Made by a program: the position numbers and the translations under genes. A stretch of 64,000 nt of DNA from DAOSCP01 sp035379625 (GTDB taxonomy: Bacteria; Bacteroidota; Ignavibacteria; Ignavibacteriales; DAOSCP01), in NCBI GenBank assembly GCA_035379625.1, contig DAOSVM010000006.1:1-64000 (forward strand), given 5' to 3'. The notes beneath the pieces are model-generated. The model did not search any database. It had not been told where the DNA came from and worked only from the letters and a program-made list of their open reading frames with translations. This document shows positions 17,508 to 27,011 of the stretch, piece by piece. How positions within the stretch are numbered: the stretch's first letter is position 1; the number at the start of each line of letters is the position of its first letter.

Positions 17508-17530
17508 ATAATAAAAAAAATGAAGATATT

Positions 17531-18775
17531 TTATTTATTTGTGTTAGGAACTATTTTATAGATTTGTAAATTTCGTCGTAGTGGTTTATCAATTTTAAAT
17601 GTTATTATATCACCTTTTTTTGCGTTATCGACAAATTGCTCGTTACACATTATATTTTCTAATTGATATTCATAAGTTCCGAAATCGTTTCCGATTATTA
17701 GTATTTTGGAATTTTTTTCAATTGTACCAGTTTCAATTTTGATTTCGGCTATATTTGTTTTTTTGAAGAAATTTGTGACTTTGCCAATATATTCTTTTTT
17801 AGTGGTAGCAATGGAGCCATAGGCTTTGGTGAATTCATTAGTTCCGGGCTCACCGAAATAAAATCCAGAAGAAAAACCGCGATTGTACACTTCGTTTAAT
17901 TCATTTAAGAATTGTTGTTTAATAGTAGGGGTATATTTCCCATCTAGAATTAAATCAATTGCTTTTTTATATATAGAAACGGTTTTGCTAACATATTCAG
18001 GAGAGCGTTTGCGGCCTTCAATTTTTAAGGAATCTATGCCAATTTCTATGATTTGATCGAGAAATTCAATAGAACATAAGTCTTTTGGAGAAAGGACATA
18101 ATCAGTGCCTAAAATAAGGCTTTTGTTTGTAGCATTATCAACAATTTCGTATTCTTTAACGGTGAAATCTCTGCGGCAAGGTTGAATACATTCGCCGCGG
18201 TTGGCGCTTTTACCGAACATATCGTGGCTGAGGAAACATCTTCCACTAATTGAGATACACATTGCGCCGTGGACGAATACTTCAATTTCAGCTTTTGTTT
18301 TTTTTCTAATTTGTTTGATTTGTTCTAGAGTACATTCTCTTGCAAGTACAACTCTGCTAGCACCTATTTTTTCATAAAAATTAGCAGCTGAAGAGTTTGA
18401 AATAGATGCTTGTGTGGAAATTGCAAATTTTACATCGTATTTTTGGCAAAGATTAATAACAGCAAAATCCCAGCAAATTATCATATCTACGCCAGCTTTT
18501 TTGGCTTTTTTAACAATTTTTTCAGCTAATTTTAATTCATCTTCATAAACAATTGTATTGAGAGTTAAATAAGCTTTAACGTTGTTTTTATGAGCAATTT
18601 TGACTAATTTATTCATTTCATCAAAGCCAAAATTTTTGGCTTTAGCTCTCATATTTAATTCATCAACACCAAAATATACTGCATCGGCGCCAGCATTTAT
18701 TGCAGCATAGAAGGAAATCCAATCTCCTGCCGGTGCCATTAGTTCGGGGCGTTTTATTTTTACGTTTTTCCTCAT
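17531..18775 (-). CDS. U32 family protein (TrhP/YegQ-like)
   Basis: A 414-residue 'peptidase U32' family protein. The TIM-barrel start (ELMAPAGDWISFYAAINAGADAVYFG) is typical. The four conserved cysteines are present at residues 173, 180, 196 and 200 (AMCISISGRC, GECIQPC), within the family signature EVFVHGAMC. In E. coli the TrhP/YegQ branch takes part in 5-hydroxyuridine formation at tRNA position 34 and RlhA modifies 23S rRNA; YegQ-like is the closest match by length and C-terminal beta domain. Protease activity is not expected. It is transcribed alone, convergent to thrB. Confidence 0.85.
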   Translation of the reverse strand: MRKNVKIKRPELMAPAGDWISFYAAINAGADAVYFGVDELNMRAKAKNFGFDEMNKLVKIAHKNNVKAYLTLNTIVYEDELKLAEKIVKKAKKAGVDMIICWDFAVINLCQKYDVKFAISTQASISNSSAANFYEKIGASRVVLARECTLEQIKQIRKKTKAEIEVFVHGAMCISISGRCFLSHDMFGKSANRGECIQPCRRDFTVKEYEIVDNATNKSLILGTDYVLSPKDLCSIEFLDQIIEIGIDSLKIEGRKRSPEYVSKTVSIYKKAIDLILDGKYTPTIKQQFLNELNEVYNRGFSSGFYFGEPGTNEFTKAYGSIATTKKEYIGKVTNFFKKTNIAEIKIETGTIEKNSKILIIGNDFGTYEYQLENIMCNEQFVDNAKKGDIITFKIDKPLRRNLQIYKIVPNTNK

Positions 18776-18795
18776 TTATTTGAGCCTTTCGCTTT

Positions 18796-18825
18796 TTGAT
18801 TAGAATTTAATTATTATTAAATTTA
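18796..18825 (+). promoter_or_regulatory. Bacteroidota-type promoter for the MFS-AKR pair
   Basis: TTG (18796-18798, within gctttttg), 19 bases, TAAATTTA (18818-18825), 40 bp before the ATG at 18866. The same element with the same spacing occurs before the HIT gene (50761-50790). Confidence 0.55.
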
Positions 18826-18865
18826 CAAAAATAAATAATTATTTTGAAATAATAAAAGGTAATAA

Positions 18866-20014
18866 ATGGATTCTAAAACTCTGCATAAACAGATGATTTT
18901 GTGCATACTTGGAATATCAACTGTTGGTATATCTTTAGGTTTACTTGGTCCTGTGACTGTAATTCTTTTAGAAAAAAATCATATGCCTACTTGGATTAAT
19001 GGATTATTTGTTACAATGTCTTATCTAACAATTTTTATTTTTTCATTTATTACAGGGAAATTAATTAATCATTATGGTATAAAAAAAATATTTATTACTG
19101 GTATGGTTTTGATGCTGATTGGCTCAATTGGCTTACCGATGATATTTAATATACCAATTTTGTTTATTTCGCGTGCAATAATGGGTATAGGAATTACTTT
19201 TGGTTTCGTCTCTACTGAGGTTTTAATTAATGTTCTATCAACTGAAGAGAAAAGGAATAAAAATATAACATTATATATTATGATATTTTCTTTAGGTATA
19301 GCTATTGGGAGTGCATTAATATGGACTGTAAATGTAAATATTATTTTACCTTATGCAATTGCTACTATTATTATACTTGTTGTATTAATAATTTCCTATC
19401 TTAAATTATTAGATTGTAAGCTACCAAAAGGTGGGGAGGAAGAACATAAAAATTTAAATATTAAAAATTTACCATTAATTGGAATAATTTCAGCGATTTT
19501 ATATGGTTTTTTTGAATCATCTATTACAGTTGTATTACCAATTTATGGACTAAGAACAGGTTTTAATCAAAACGAAACATCTGTTTTAATAACAGCTTTT
19601 GTTTTAGGTGGAATTGTTGTATATTATTATTTGTCAAAAGTATTTGATGAAACAAACTATCTTAAATACATAAAATTAACATTATTGCTATTGGTAATAT
19701 TCTTATCTTTTCCTATTTATATTGATAATTTAATTGTTCAATCAATAATATTTTTTCTTTTGGGTGGTTTAGTTCCTGAATTATATTCTTTAGGTTTATC
19801 TTACACAATGGCAAAAATTGAGAAACAACATACAGCAGAGGCTAATGGATATTATTCATCATCTTATGGATTTGGTACATTAGTAGGGCCGCTTGTTAGT
19901 TCAGAATTATTAGATATAGATGCCAAAGTGGCTTATTGGATTACAGCAACAATTTTAACAATTATTGTATTAAGCATTACATTAGGAGTAAAAAATGGAA
20001 CTAATAAAAATTAA
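18866..20014 (+). CDS. Major facilitator superfamily transporter
   Basis: A 382-residue inner-membrane protein with about 12 hydrophobic helices in two halves. The loop 2-3 motif GKLINHYGIKKIF is a reduced form of the MFS signature, and a short charged central loop (LPKGGEEEHKN) separates the halves. It resembles drug/sugar efflux members of the MFS_1 type, but the substrate cannot be told. The end overlaps the aldo/keto reductase start by 20 bp, so the two are co-translated. Confidence 0.85.
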   Translation: MDSKTLHKQMILCILGISTVGISLGLLGPVTVILLEKNHMPTWINGLFVTMSYLTIFIFSFITGKLINHYGIKKIFITGMVLMLIGSIGLPMIFNIPILFISRAIMGIGITFGFVSTEVLINVLSTEEKRNKNITLYIMIFSLGIAIGSALIWTVNVNIILPYAIATIIILVVLIISYLKLLDCKLPKGGEEEHKNLNIKNLPLIGIISAILYGFFESSITVVLPIYGLRTGFNQNETSVLITAFVLGGIVVYYYLSKVFDETNYLKYIKLTLLLLVIFLSFPIYIDNLIVQSIIFFLLGGLVPELYSLGLSYTMAKIEKQHTAEANGYYSSSYGFGTLVGPLVSSELLDIDAKVAYWITATILTIIVLSITLGVKNGTNKN

Positions 20015-20951
20015 AAATAGTGATTTAGAAATTTCAAGGGTAATATATGGTTGTATGAGAATTGGAGGGCAATGGGATGCGGAAAATTATGAGGATGAAC
20101 ATAAAAATTATATTTTTAAGTTATTAGATAATGTGATTGAAAAGGGAATAAATATTTTTGATCACGCTGATATATATTCAATGGGGAAATCTGAAAAAAT
20201 ATTTGGTGAATATATAAAAGAGCGTTCAATAAAGCGAGAAAATATAATTATTCAAACAAAATGTGGCATTAGAAGGAAAGATGATCCAGAATATGGAATT
20301 GTTGGGAGATATGATTTTAGTTATGAGCATATAGTAAATTCAGTTGAAAATAGTTTGAAAAGATTACAAACAGATTACATAGATATATTATTGCTGCACC
20401 GTCCTGATATTTTATGTGAACCTGAGGAGGTTGCAAAAGCATTTGAAAAATTAAAAAATGATGGTAAAGTAAAATATTTTGGTGTAAGTAACCATTCCCC
20501 ATTTCAATTAGAATTATTACAAAAGTATACAGATGAAAAATTGCTTTTTAATCAAATAGAAATTAATTTACAAAATTATGGTGTTTTTGAAGAAGAAGTA
20601 ACCTTTAATAATTTAAATTTTAAACCATTTAATGCACAAAATATACTAAATTACAGTAGAATTAATGATATAACTATACAAGCTTGGTCGCCATTAGGGA
20701 AAGGTTTTATAAATAATACAGAAAATTATGAATTAAGGGAATATCTCAAATTTTTAGCGATGAAATATGAAACAACAATAGAAGGAATACAAATATTATT
20801 TTTGTTAACGCATCCTGCAAAGATATTACCTGTTTTGGGTTCTATAAATTTAGAAAGATTAAATAGTATGATAGATGTTGTAGGCAAAAAGTTGACGAGA
20901 GAAGAATGGTATAAAATTCTTGTTTTAGCTCGTGGTAATGCATTACCATAA
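19995..20951 (+). CDS. Aldo/keto reductase
   Basis: A 318-residue NADPH-dependent aldo/keto reductase with the catalytic tetrad visible: D56 and Y61 (FDHADIYSMG), K89 (IIIQTKCG) and H135 (ILLLHRPD). The C-terminal cofactor segment (LPVLGSINLERLNS) is present. It looks closest to the E. coli YdhF group. The ATG at 19995 lies inside the MFS gene, indicating coupling. The last codons abut the SRP RNA terminator. Confidence 0.92.
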   Translation: MELIKIKNSDLEISRVIYGCMRIGGQWDAENYEDEHKNYIFKLLDNVIEKGINIFDHADIYSMGKSEKIFGEYIKERSIKRENIIIQTKCGIRRKDDPEYGIVGRYDFSYEHIVNSVENSLKRLQTDYIDILLLHRPDILCEPEEVAKAFEKLKNDGKVKYFGVSNHSPFQLELLQKYTDEKLLFNQIEINLQNYGVFEEEVTFNNLNFKPFNAQNILNYSRINDITIQAWSPLGKGFINNTENYELREYLKFLAMKYETTIEGIQILFLLTHPAKILPVLGSINLERLNSMIDVVGKKLTREEWYKILVLARGNALP

Positions 20952-21030
20952 AAAAAAAGGGCTACACAGCAATCATCCTTACCGTTGCTGCCTTCCGGCC
21001 CTGGCGGGGTTGGGGACTATGCTGTTAGCC
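20951..21030 (-). ncRNA. ffs: Signal recognition particle RNA (small bacterial type)
   Basis: On the minus strand the RNA begins ggctaacagc and ends gctgtgtagccc, which pair as the closing stem. The apical SRP54(Ffh)-binding hallmark gccagggccggaaggcagc is intact, with the GGAA tetraloop and the asymmetric bulge. A U8 run follows the closing stem as terminator. A consensus promoter ends 5 bp before the 5' end. Confidence 0.95.
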
Positions 21031-21034
21031 AATG

Positions 21035-21065
21035 CAAATATAATAAAATATTATTTAATTTGCAA
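21035..21065 (-). promoter_or_regulatory. Promoter of the SRP RNA gene
   Basis: On the minus strand TTG (21065-21063, in ctttttgc), 20 bases, then TATATTTG (21042-21035). This exactly matches the layout of the tRNA-Lys promoter and places the start at about the mature 5' end. Confidence 0.75.
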
Positions 21066-21216
21066 AAAGTAAATTATTTAATTATATTAAAAAAGAAAAG
21101 CGACTAAATTGGGATTAAAGATATAAATAGCATTAATGATAAGTATCATCTATGTTAAATTAAAATGTAAAATATATTAAAATAATATTAAATTAGATAT
21201 AATAATAATCACAATC

Positions 21217-21246
21217 TTGACATTAAAAAAAGAAATGGTTATTTTG
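21217..21246 (+). promoter_or_regulatory. Possible promoter of the LPP20 lipoprotein gene
   Basis: TTGACA (21217-21222) with TATTTTG (21240-21246) 20 bases after the TTG, close to the local consensus but one base short in the second element. It ends 38 bp before the ATG at 21285. Confidence 0.4.
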
Positions 21247-21284
21247 TAACCAAGAAAAACAAAACCTATAAAATGGAGGCAAAG

Positions 21285-21848
21285 ATGAAAAAATTATTTG
21301 TAATCTTATCAATATTGGCAATTTCGTTATTGTATGTTGGTTGTGGCGGTTCTAAACATAATTTACCAGCAACAACAGAAGGTGATGAGCCAGAATGGTA
21401 TACTAATGTGCCTGAAGATCCAAACATTTTATTCGCTGCTAAAACAGCTACATCAAGAGATAAACAACTTGCTGTTGATAAAGCAGTACAAGATGCAAGA
21501 GCTGAAATAGCTAAACAATTAGAAGTTAAAGTTCAAGGGTTGGAAAAGAGATTTACTGAAGAAACGGGAATTGGCGAAGATTCTCAATTACTAGATCAAT
21601 TTACAAAAGCTAACAAAACAATAGTAAATCAAAGCTTAATTGGTAGTAAAATTGAAAAACAAAAAACATTAAAAGATGGTAATACTTATAGAGCTTATGT
21701 ATTAGTTAAATTACCATTAGGTGCAGCAAAAGAAGCTTTACTAAAGCAAATTAAACAAAATGAACAAATTTATACAAAAGTTAGAGCTTCACAAACTTTC
21801 CAAGAATTAGATAAAGAAATTGAAAAAATGGAAGGTGGAAATAAATAA
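21285..21848 (+). CDS. LPP20-family lipoprotein
   Basis: A lipoprotein: signal MKKLFVILSILAISLLYVGC with the lipobox cysteine, then an LPP20/FlgT_N-like alpha-beta domain. Recognisable features are EWYTNVPEDPNILFAAKTATS, a helix AVDKAVQDARAEIAKQL and the strand YRAYVLVKLPLGAAKEALL. The family is found in outer membranes with no fixed function. I chose the ATG at 21285 rather than 21273 because GGAGG lies just before it. The next gene starts immediately after the stop and encodes a related product. Confidence 0.82.
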   Translation: MKKLFVILSILAISLLYVGCGGSKHNLPATTEGDEPEWYTNVPEDPNILFAAKTATSRDKQLAVDKAVQDARAEIAKQLEVKVQGLEKRFTEETGIGEDSQLLDQFTKANKTIVNQSLIGSKIEKQKTLKDGNTYRAYVLVKLPLGAAKEALLKQIKQNEQIYTKVRASQTFQELDKEIEKMEGGNK

Positions 21849-22583
21849 TTGAATAGAGTAATAAAAATATTTTTATTACTATCAGAGTTTCATTTATTTG
21901 CACAAAGTCAACCAGTACCAAGATGGTTTATTGAGCAAGGGCAAGTTCCTTGCTCAAATTTTGTTGTACAATTCTCTAGGCCTTATTACAAAGATTCGAT
22001 TAAGCCATACGTAAGATATTTTGCTTCAAAAAAATACGCTTCTTCAAAATCAATGACAATCTTTGGTGCTAATTTAAATTGGAAAACAGAAGCAGGTAAT
22101 TATGCGGTTTCAGGTTATGAAAAAATAGCATTCGATACTAACGCTTTTTTTGAAATTTATAAATCTAATAATTTTAAAATTAATGATTGGTTTGTTACTC
22201 CGAATAATTCATTTTTTGCTTTAGTTACAATGGAAGATTGTGATATTCCAAAATCTTTGTTGCAAAAAGAAAGGTTTAGTAAAAAAGCACCAAAGTGGTT
22301 GGAAAATTTGCCTGAAGAAAAAGGCTATGAGTACTGTATAGGCTCATGTGATCAATATTATTATGATTATAGAACTTGGGAAGAAGCGGAAAAACATGCT
22401 ATCAAGCAACTTGCGATTATGAAATATTCAAAAAATTCAGCTCTTATGAAAACAGAGGATAATGTAGGAGATGAAATCCAGGATCAAACTTTCCAGGCTA
22501 CAATAACAAATTATCAAGTCATATCTCGATGGGCAGACTTAAAAAATGGAATTTACTACGTCCTTGTTAGGATAAAATCTTAA
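21849..22583 (+). CDS. Secreted protein, LPP20-related
   Basis: A 244-residue protein starting at TTG directly after the previous TAA. The N terminus (VIKIFLLLSEFHLFAQS) looks like a signal peptide ending before QPVPRWF. The C-terminal half (APKWLENLPEEKGYEYCIGSC... EAEKHAIKQLAIMKYSK... GIYYVLVRIKS) has the pattern of the LPP20 fold: W-x-x-x-L-P, an Ala-rich helix, then a final YYVLVR strand. It is probably a paralogue or partner of the preceding lipoprotein. Start-codon choice is less certain than usual. Confidence 0.65.
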   Translation: MNRVIKIFLLLSEFHLFAQSQPVPRWFIEQGQVPCSNFVVQFSRPYYKDSIKPYVRYFASKKYASSKSMTIFGANLNWKTEAGNYAVSGYEKIAFDTNAFFEIYKSNNFKINDWFVTPNNSFFALVTMEDCDIPKSLLQKERFSKKAPKWLENLPEEKGYEYCIGSCDQYYYDYRTWEEAEKHAIKQLAIMKYSKNSALMKTEDNVGDEIQDQTFQATITNYQVISRWADLKNGIYYVLVRIKS

Positions 22584-22662
22584 TATTTACCAACCTATCA
22601 TTTTAAAATTTAAAAAAAAATTGTATATTTAATTTTTCATTAGGATTTATTGGAGGGGTAAA

Positions 22663-23151
22663 ATGAAAAAATTAGTTTTATCATTAGCAGTTGGAATATT
22701 ATTTTTTGGATGTTCATCTAATAAAGTATTAAAAGTAAATACAGATTTAGGGGAAGTTGAAGTTAATCCTAAAAATGAAGTATTAGTTAGTAAAACAATA
22801 AACTCTAAATTTGTTTTCAAAGCTAAGGAAGATGCAGCTATAAAATATTATAGAGAACATGTTGATATAATCCAAAATATAATTAAGAATGATTTTGCAA
22901 ATTTTATGATCAAAAATAATAATGGATTGAGTGAAGATAAATTAGAAAAAATTTCTAAAGATGCAGTTAAAACCTATAACTATAATTTCAATCCATCTAA
23001 AACTAAAATTGATACTTTGAAAACGGGATTTGCTTACTATGTAGTTTATAAAATTGATAAAAATGAACTAAAAAGTCACATTTACAAGACGATTCAAGAA
23101 AAACATAAAGAAATTTTAGATGCAAAAGTTGAAGAGTTCTTTAAAAATTAG
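22663..23151 (+). CDS. Lipoprotein of unknown function
   Basis: The signal MKKLVLSLAVGILFFGC carries a clear lipobox cysteine. The 162-residue product then has a helical lysine-rich body and a predicted strand GFAYYVVYKIDKNEL, again recalling the end of LPP20 domains. No family is firmly recognised. GGAGG precedes the ATG, and a weak promoter-like TATATTTA lies at 22624-22631. It follows the two LPP20-type genes in the same direction and may act with them at the outer membrane. Confidence 0.65.
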   Translation: MKKLVLSLAVGILFFGCSSNKVLKVNTDLGEVEVNPKNEVLVSKTINSKFVFKAKEDAAIKYYREHVDIIQNIIKNDFANFMIKNNNGLSEDKLEKISKDAVKTYNYNFNPSKTKIDTLKTGFAYYVVYKIDKNELKSHIYKTIQEKHKEILDAKVEEFFKN

Positions 23152-23192
23152 TGGCATAAAAATTGTATAACTTTCATTAAAAAAATATATTT

Positions 23193-24626
23193 ATGGCAAA
23201 TGAAAATTTAAATGAAATTGTTAATTTGATAGAAATTAAGGATTTTGATTCAGCAGAAGAAAAATTAAAAAGTATTATTTTTTTCGAATCAAAAAATACC
23301 AAAGCTTTGGAACTTTTAGCCTATGTTTATAACGAAAAAGGGAATTATGATTTCGCATTGAATTTGTTGGAGCGTATTGCTATAATGGAACCTGAGAATA
23401 GCGCTGTACTCAATCTTGCAGGTGTAATTTTAGGGAAGCAAAACAAACATAGTGAAGCAGAAAAATACTTTAGAAGAGCTTTAAAATTAGCTCCTAATTC
23501 AAAGGATATTATTAAAAATTTAGCTTTAGCTTTACAGTCACAAAATAAGATTGATGAAGCAGTAGAAAAATATAAACAATTATTAACAGAATTTCCTTCC
23601 GATCCAATTGTTTACAATGATTTTGGATATTTATTACAAAATATTTGCTTATATGATGATGCAAAAGAATGTTTTAGAAGGGCGATTCTTCTTAAAGAAG
23701 ATTTTGCATTAGCGCATTGGAATTTGGCAACAATACTTTTACGAGAAAAAGATTTAGAAAATGGTTTTGAAGAGTATGAGTGGGGGTTTCTAGCCAAACA
23801 AAGAACAGATAGAAGATTTTCAAAGCCTAAATGGGATGGTAAATATATTGAGAAAAATAAGAAATTACTTGTTTCTCATGAGCAGGGATTTGGAGATTCT
23901 ATTTTCTTTTCTCGCTATTTACAATATTTAATTGAAAAAGAAATTAATTTTATTTTAGAAGTACCACAAGAACTGTATTTTTTATACAAAAATATTGATG
24001 GAATAGATGATGTTATTGTAATGGATAAATCCGGGAAAGAACCGCTTATTGACTACGATTATTATATCCCAATTGGATCTTTGCCATATGTTTTAAAGAA
24101 GTTTAGTACTCAAGATATTCCACAACCACTAAAATTTAATTTTCAGCAAGATGATAATAAAGAAGAATATAAAGCTGGAATATGTTGGAAAGGGAGTGAA
24201 AAACATAGGGCTGATTTGTATCGTTCTATATCAATAGAAAAATTTGAAGACTTTTTTAATCAAAAAACAATACAATTCGTAGCATTATCTAAAAATATAA
24301 GTCAAGAAGAAGGAATTTATTTATTCAAGCATAGGGTTAATACAGATATACAGCTTTCCAAAGATTTCTTATCTACTGCATATATTTTGCAAGAACTAGA
24401 TTTAATTATTACCGTAGATACAGCTGTTGCACACTTAGCAGCATCGATGGGTAAGGCAGTTTGGTTACTTTTGCAATATAATTCGGATTGGCGATGGTTT
24501 AATGATGAAAGAATTACCCCATGGTATAATAATTGTAAAATTTATAAACAAAAATTATTTGAACCATGGGAACAAGTACTTGATAGAGTATACAACGATT
24601 TCAAAAAAATATTTGGTATTGTATGA
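23193..24626 (+). CDS. TPR protein with C-terminal GT9-like domain
   Basis: A 477-residue protein: about five TPR repeats in residues 1-190, then a GT9/heptosyltransferase-like domain. The motifs are SHEQGFGDSIFFSRY near 225, ICWKGSEKHRADLYRSI near 330, and VDTAVAHLAASMG near 407 followed by DWRWF. It is a single-unit version of the three-unit protein at 1978. It overlaps the next gene by 4 bp (ATGA), so it is coupled to the GT2 enzyme. A cytoplasmic glycosyltransferase with TPR-directed acceptor binding is inferred. Confidence 0.82.
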   Translation: MANENLNEIVNLIEIKDFDSAEEKLKSIIFFESKNTKALELLAYVYNEKGNYDFALNLLERIAIMEPENSAVLNLAGVILGKQNKHSEAEKYFRRALKLAPNSKDIIKNLALALQSQNKIDEAVEKYKQLLTEFPSDPIVYNDFGYLLQNICLYDDAKECFRRAILLKEDFALAHWNLATILLREKDLENGFEEYEWGFLAKQRTDRRFSKPKWDGKYIEKNKKLLVSHEQGFGDSIFFSRYLQYLIEKEINFILEVPQELYFLYKNIDGIDDVIVMDKSGKEPLIDYDYYIPIGSLPYVLKKFSTQDIPQPLKFNFQQDDNKEEYKAGICWKGSEKHRADLYRSISIEKFEDFFNQKTIQFVALSKNISQEEGIYLFKHRVNTDIQLSKDFLSTAYILQELDLIITVDTAVAHLAASMGKAVWLLLQYNSDWRWFNDERITPWYNNCKIYKQKLFEPWEQVLDRVYNDFKKIFGIV

Positions 24627-25714
24627 GTGATACTGAAAAAAATATGAACAATAATGAAGGGCAAGCAAATCAGAAAAACAGTCACGCTAATGATAAAAAA
24701 AAGAATTTCAAAAGATATTATCGCCCAAAAACAAATAACATCCAAAATAAAAATTATAATTCATTAAAAAATAATAAAAATATTTCTATCTCGATTGTAA
24801 TCCCATTATTTAATGAAGAAGAATCTCTAGAACCATTACATAAATCGATTTATGACGTTGTAACAAGAAATAAATATAATTATGAAATAATATTTGTTGA
24901 TGATGGAAGTACAGATAGATCACTACAAATTATTAAAAGATTAGCTTACAGAGATAAAAATGTAAAATATATATCATTTAGACAAAATTATGGTAAATCT
25001 GCAGCTTTGAACGAAGGTTTTAAAATAGCAAATGGTGATATAGTAATTACAATGGATGCTGATTTACAAGATAATCCTGAGGAAATACCTAATTTAATCA
25101 ACAAGATTAACGAAGGTTATGATATTGTAAGTGGTTGGAAAAAAGATAGAAAAGATTCATTTGTAAAAAATCAGACATCAAAAATATATAATTTTGTTAC
25201 TAGATTAGTTAGTGGAATAAAACTTCATGATATGAATTGTGGTTTAAAAGCTTACAGAAAAGATGTTGTAAAAAGTATTGAAATTTATGGTGAATTTCAT
25301 AGATATATACCTGTTTTAGCTAAATGGCATGGTTTTAAGAAAATAACCGAAATTCCAGTTAAGCACCAACCAAGACAATATGGAGTTTCAAAATTTGGAT
25401 TATCAAGATTTTATAAAGGATTTGTTGATTTAATAACTGTAACATTTATAACACGTTATGTAACTAGACCAATGCATTTATTTGGACTTTGGGGAGCAAT
25501 AATTGCATTTATTGGTTTTATGATTGAGTTTTATTTGACATATGAAAAATTAATTCATAATAGAGGATTAGAGAATAGACCACTTTTATTTTTAGGAATA
25601 TTAATGATTTTATTTGGTGGTCAATTATTTTCAACTGGATTAATTGGAGAGTTAATAGTACACAATTCAAATAAAGATAAAGAATATACAATTCGAGAAA
25701 AAAAAGTTGAATAG
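24623..25714 (+). CDS. Family 2 glycosyltransferase, DPM1/ArnC-like, membrane-anchored
   Basis: After an unusual ~55-residue N/K-rich disordered N terminus comes a GT2 catalytic domain with VIPLFNEEESLEPL, FVDDGSTDRS and TMDADLQDNP (DXD). The acceptor region (GLKAYRKDV, RYIPVLAKWHGF) is typical of polyprenyl-phosphate sugar transferases. Two C-terminal membrane helices (LFGLWGAIIAFIGFMIEFYL, LLFLGILMILFGGQLF) complete the DPM1/GtrB type. It probably moves a sugar onto undecaprenyl phosphate. It is coupled upstream to the TPR-GT gene and followed after 7 bp by a GT4 gene. Confidence 0.88.
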   Translation: MSDTEKNMNNNEGQANQKNSHANDKKKNFKRYYRPKTNNIQNKNYNSLKNNKNISISIVIPLFNEEESLEPLHKSIYDVVTRNKYNYEIIFVDDGSTDRSLQIIKRLAYRDKNVKYISFRQNYGKSAALNEGFKIANGDIVITMDADLQDNPEEIPNLINKINEGYDIVSGWKKDRKDSFVKNQTSKIYNFVTRLVSGIKLHDMNCGLKAYRKDVVKSIEIYGEFHRYIPVLAKWHGFKKITEIPVKHQPRQYGVSKFGLSRFYKGFVDLITVTFITRYVTRPMHLFGLWGAIIAFIGFMIEFYLTYEKLIHNRGLENRPLLFLGILMILFGGQLFSTGLIGELIVHNSNKDKEYTIREKKVE

Positions 25715-25721
25715 GTAGCTT

Positions 25722-27011
25722 GTGCGAGTATTAGTTATTTCATATTTTTGGCCGCCCGCTGTAAGAGCATCTATGCACTGGCAATTTGCAATGGTCAAAA
25801 ATTTCCGCAAATTTGGAATTGAGCCCATAGTTCTTACCGTTGAAGAAGAAACATTTGATACAAAAAAAGATTATACTTTACTTGAAGATTTCCCATCCGA
25901 TATTGAAGTTATAAAAACAAAGACATTTGAGCCATTCAATATATATCGCAAGTTCAATAAAATTGAACCGAATAGGCAATTAGTTTCATCTGAGACAATA
26001 TCTAAAAAGAATAAAAAATTATCGCATCGGATTTCTATTTGGATAAGAATGAATTTATTTATTCCTGATGCACGAGTAGGATGGTATTTTTATGCCGTAA
26101 AGAAAATGAAAGAATATTTAAAAAAAGAGAAAGTAGATGCAATACTTTCAGTTGGCCCGCCACATTCATCACACCTAATAGGATTAAAGCTAGCCAAAAA
26201 GTATAACATACCATATTTCCCTGTATTTGAAGATCCATGGATGGATATTGTTTATTATAGAGATTTTAAGAGAAGTAAATTAACCTTGTTGATAGATGGT
26301 TATTTCGAAAGTGAAGTTTTAAAAAATGCTACAAATACAATATTTGTTACAAAAAGTATGGAAGAAGATTATTTGAAAAAATATCCATTCCTACAAGGGA
26401 AAAGTAAGGTTTTGTATTGGGGTTATAACGAAAGTGGATTTACCAATATCAAAATGCCAGAAAAGCAAGAAGGAGAATTTTGGATTGTCCACACGGGAAA
26501 CATATTTGATTATCAAAATCCCAAAAATTTTTGGAAGACAATAAGTAAAAAGATTAACGAAGGGCTTAATATTAAATTAAAATTTTCTGGAACAGTTTCG
26601 CCAGTGATTAAAGAAGAGATACATAAAAATGGTTTGGATGATAGAGTTGAATATCTTGGATTTTTGAATTACAATGAAATGTTAGGATATTTATTGCAAG
26701 GTGATTTGTTGTTGGTATGTCCAACTGAAAAGAGGCATGTGCCGGGAAAGTTATTTGAATATTTACGTTCTGGGAGAACTATAGTGGCATTTGGCGATGA
26801 TAATGAAGAAGTGGCTAAAATAATAACAGATTGCAATGCAGGTAAATTGTATAATTACGATGATACAGCTGAAGATATATTTGAAAGATTTAAAGATTTT
26901 TCAACAGATCTAATCAAAGTTAAAGAATTTTCCAGAGAGAAGATTTGTGAAAATTTATCAAAGATAATAGAAACACAAGTTAAAGAAAATAAATTTAAAA
27001 AGCAAGCATAA
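25722..27011 (+). CDS. Family 4-type glycosyltransferase
   Basis: A 429-residue GT-B enzyme starting at GTG. The N-terminal domain has VISYFWPPAVRASMHWQFAMVKNF and a donor-side linker (SVGPPHSSHLIGLKLAKKY). The C-terminal Rossmann domain has IVHTGNIFD, VEYLGFLNYNEMLGYL and the E-x7-E region VPGKLFEYLRSGRTIVAF. These are typical of GT4 enzymes of exopolysaccharide or O-antigen clusters. It is the last gene of the 23193-27011 glycosylation operon. Donor and acceptor are not apparent. Confidence 0.85.
   Translation: MRVLVISYFWPPAVRASMHWQFAMVKNFRKFGIEPIVLTVEEETFDTKKDYTLLEDFPSDIEVIKTKTFEPFNIYRKFNKIEPNRQLVSSETISKKNKKLSHRISIWIRMNLFIPDARVGWYFYAVKKMKEYLKKEKVDAILSVGPPHSSHLIGLKLAKKYNIPYFPVFEDPWMDIVYYRDFKRSKLTLLIDGYFESEVLKNATNTIFVTKSMEEDYLKKYPFLQGKSKVLYWGYNESGFTNIKMPEKQEGEFWIVHTGNIFDYQNPKNFWKTISKKINEGLNIKLKFSGTVSPVIKEEIHKNGLDDRVEYLGFLNYNEMLGYLLQGDLLLVCPTEKRHVPGKLFEYLRSGRTIVAFGDDNEEVAKIITDCNAGKLYNYDDTAEDIFERFKDFSTDLIKVKEFSREKICENLSKIIETQVKENKFKKQA

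Noticed and set aside
17352..17561. A 69-codon open frame on the plus strand
   Set aside because: It runs through both hairpins of repeat copy 5 and into the convergent U32 gene, has no ribosome site, and its residues simply decode the repeat.
23163..23193. TTG-N20-TATATTTA before the 23193 gene as a promoter
   Set aside because: The second element touches the ATG, so transcription would begin inside the gene. It is probably chance in AT-rich DNA.
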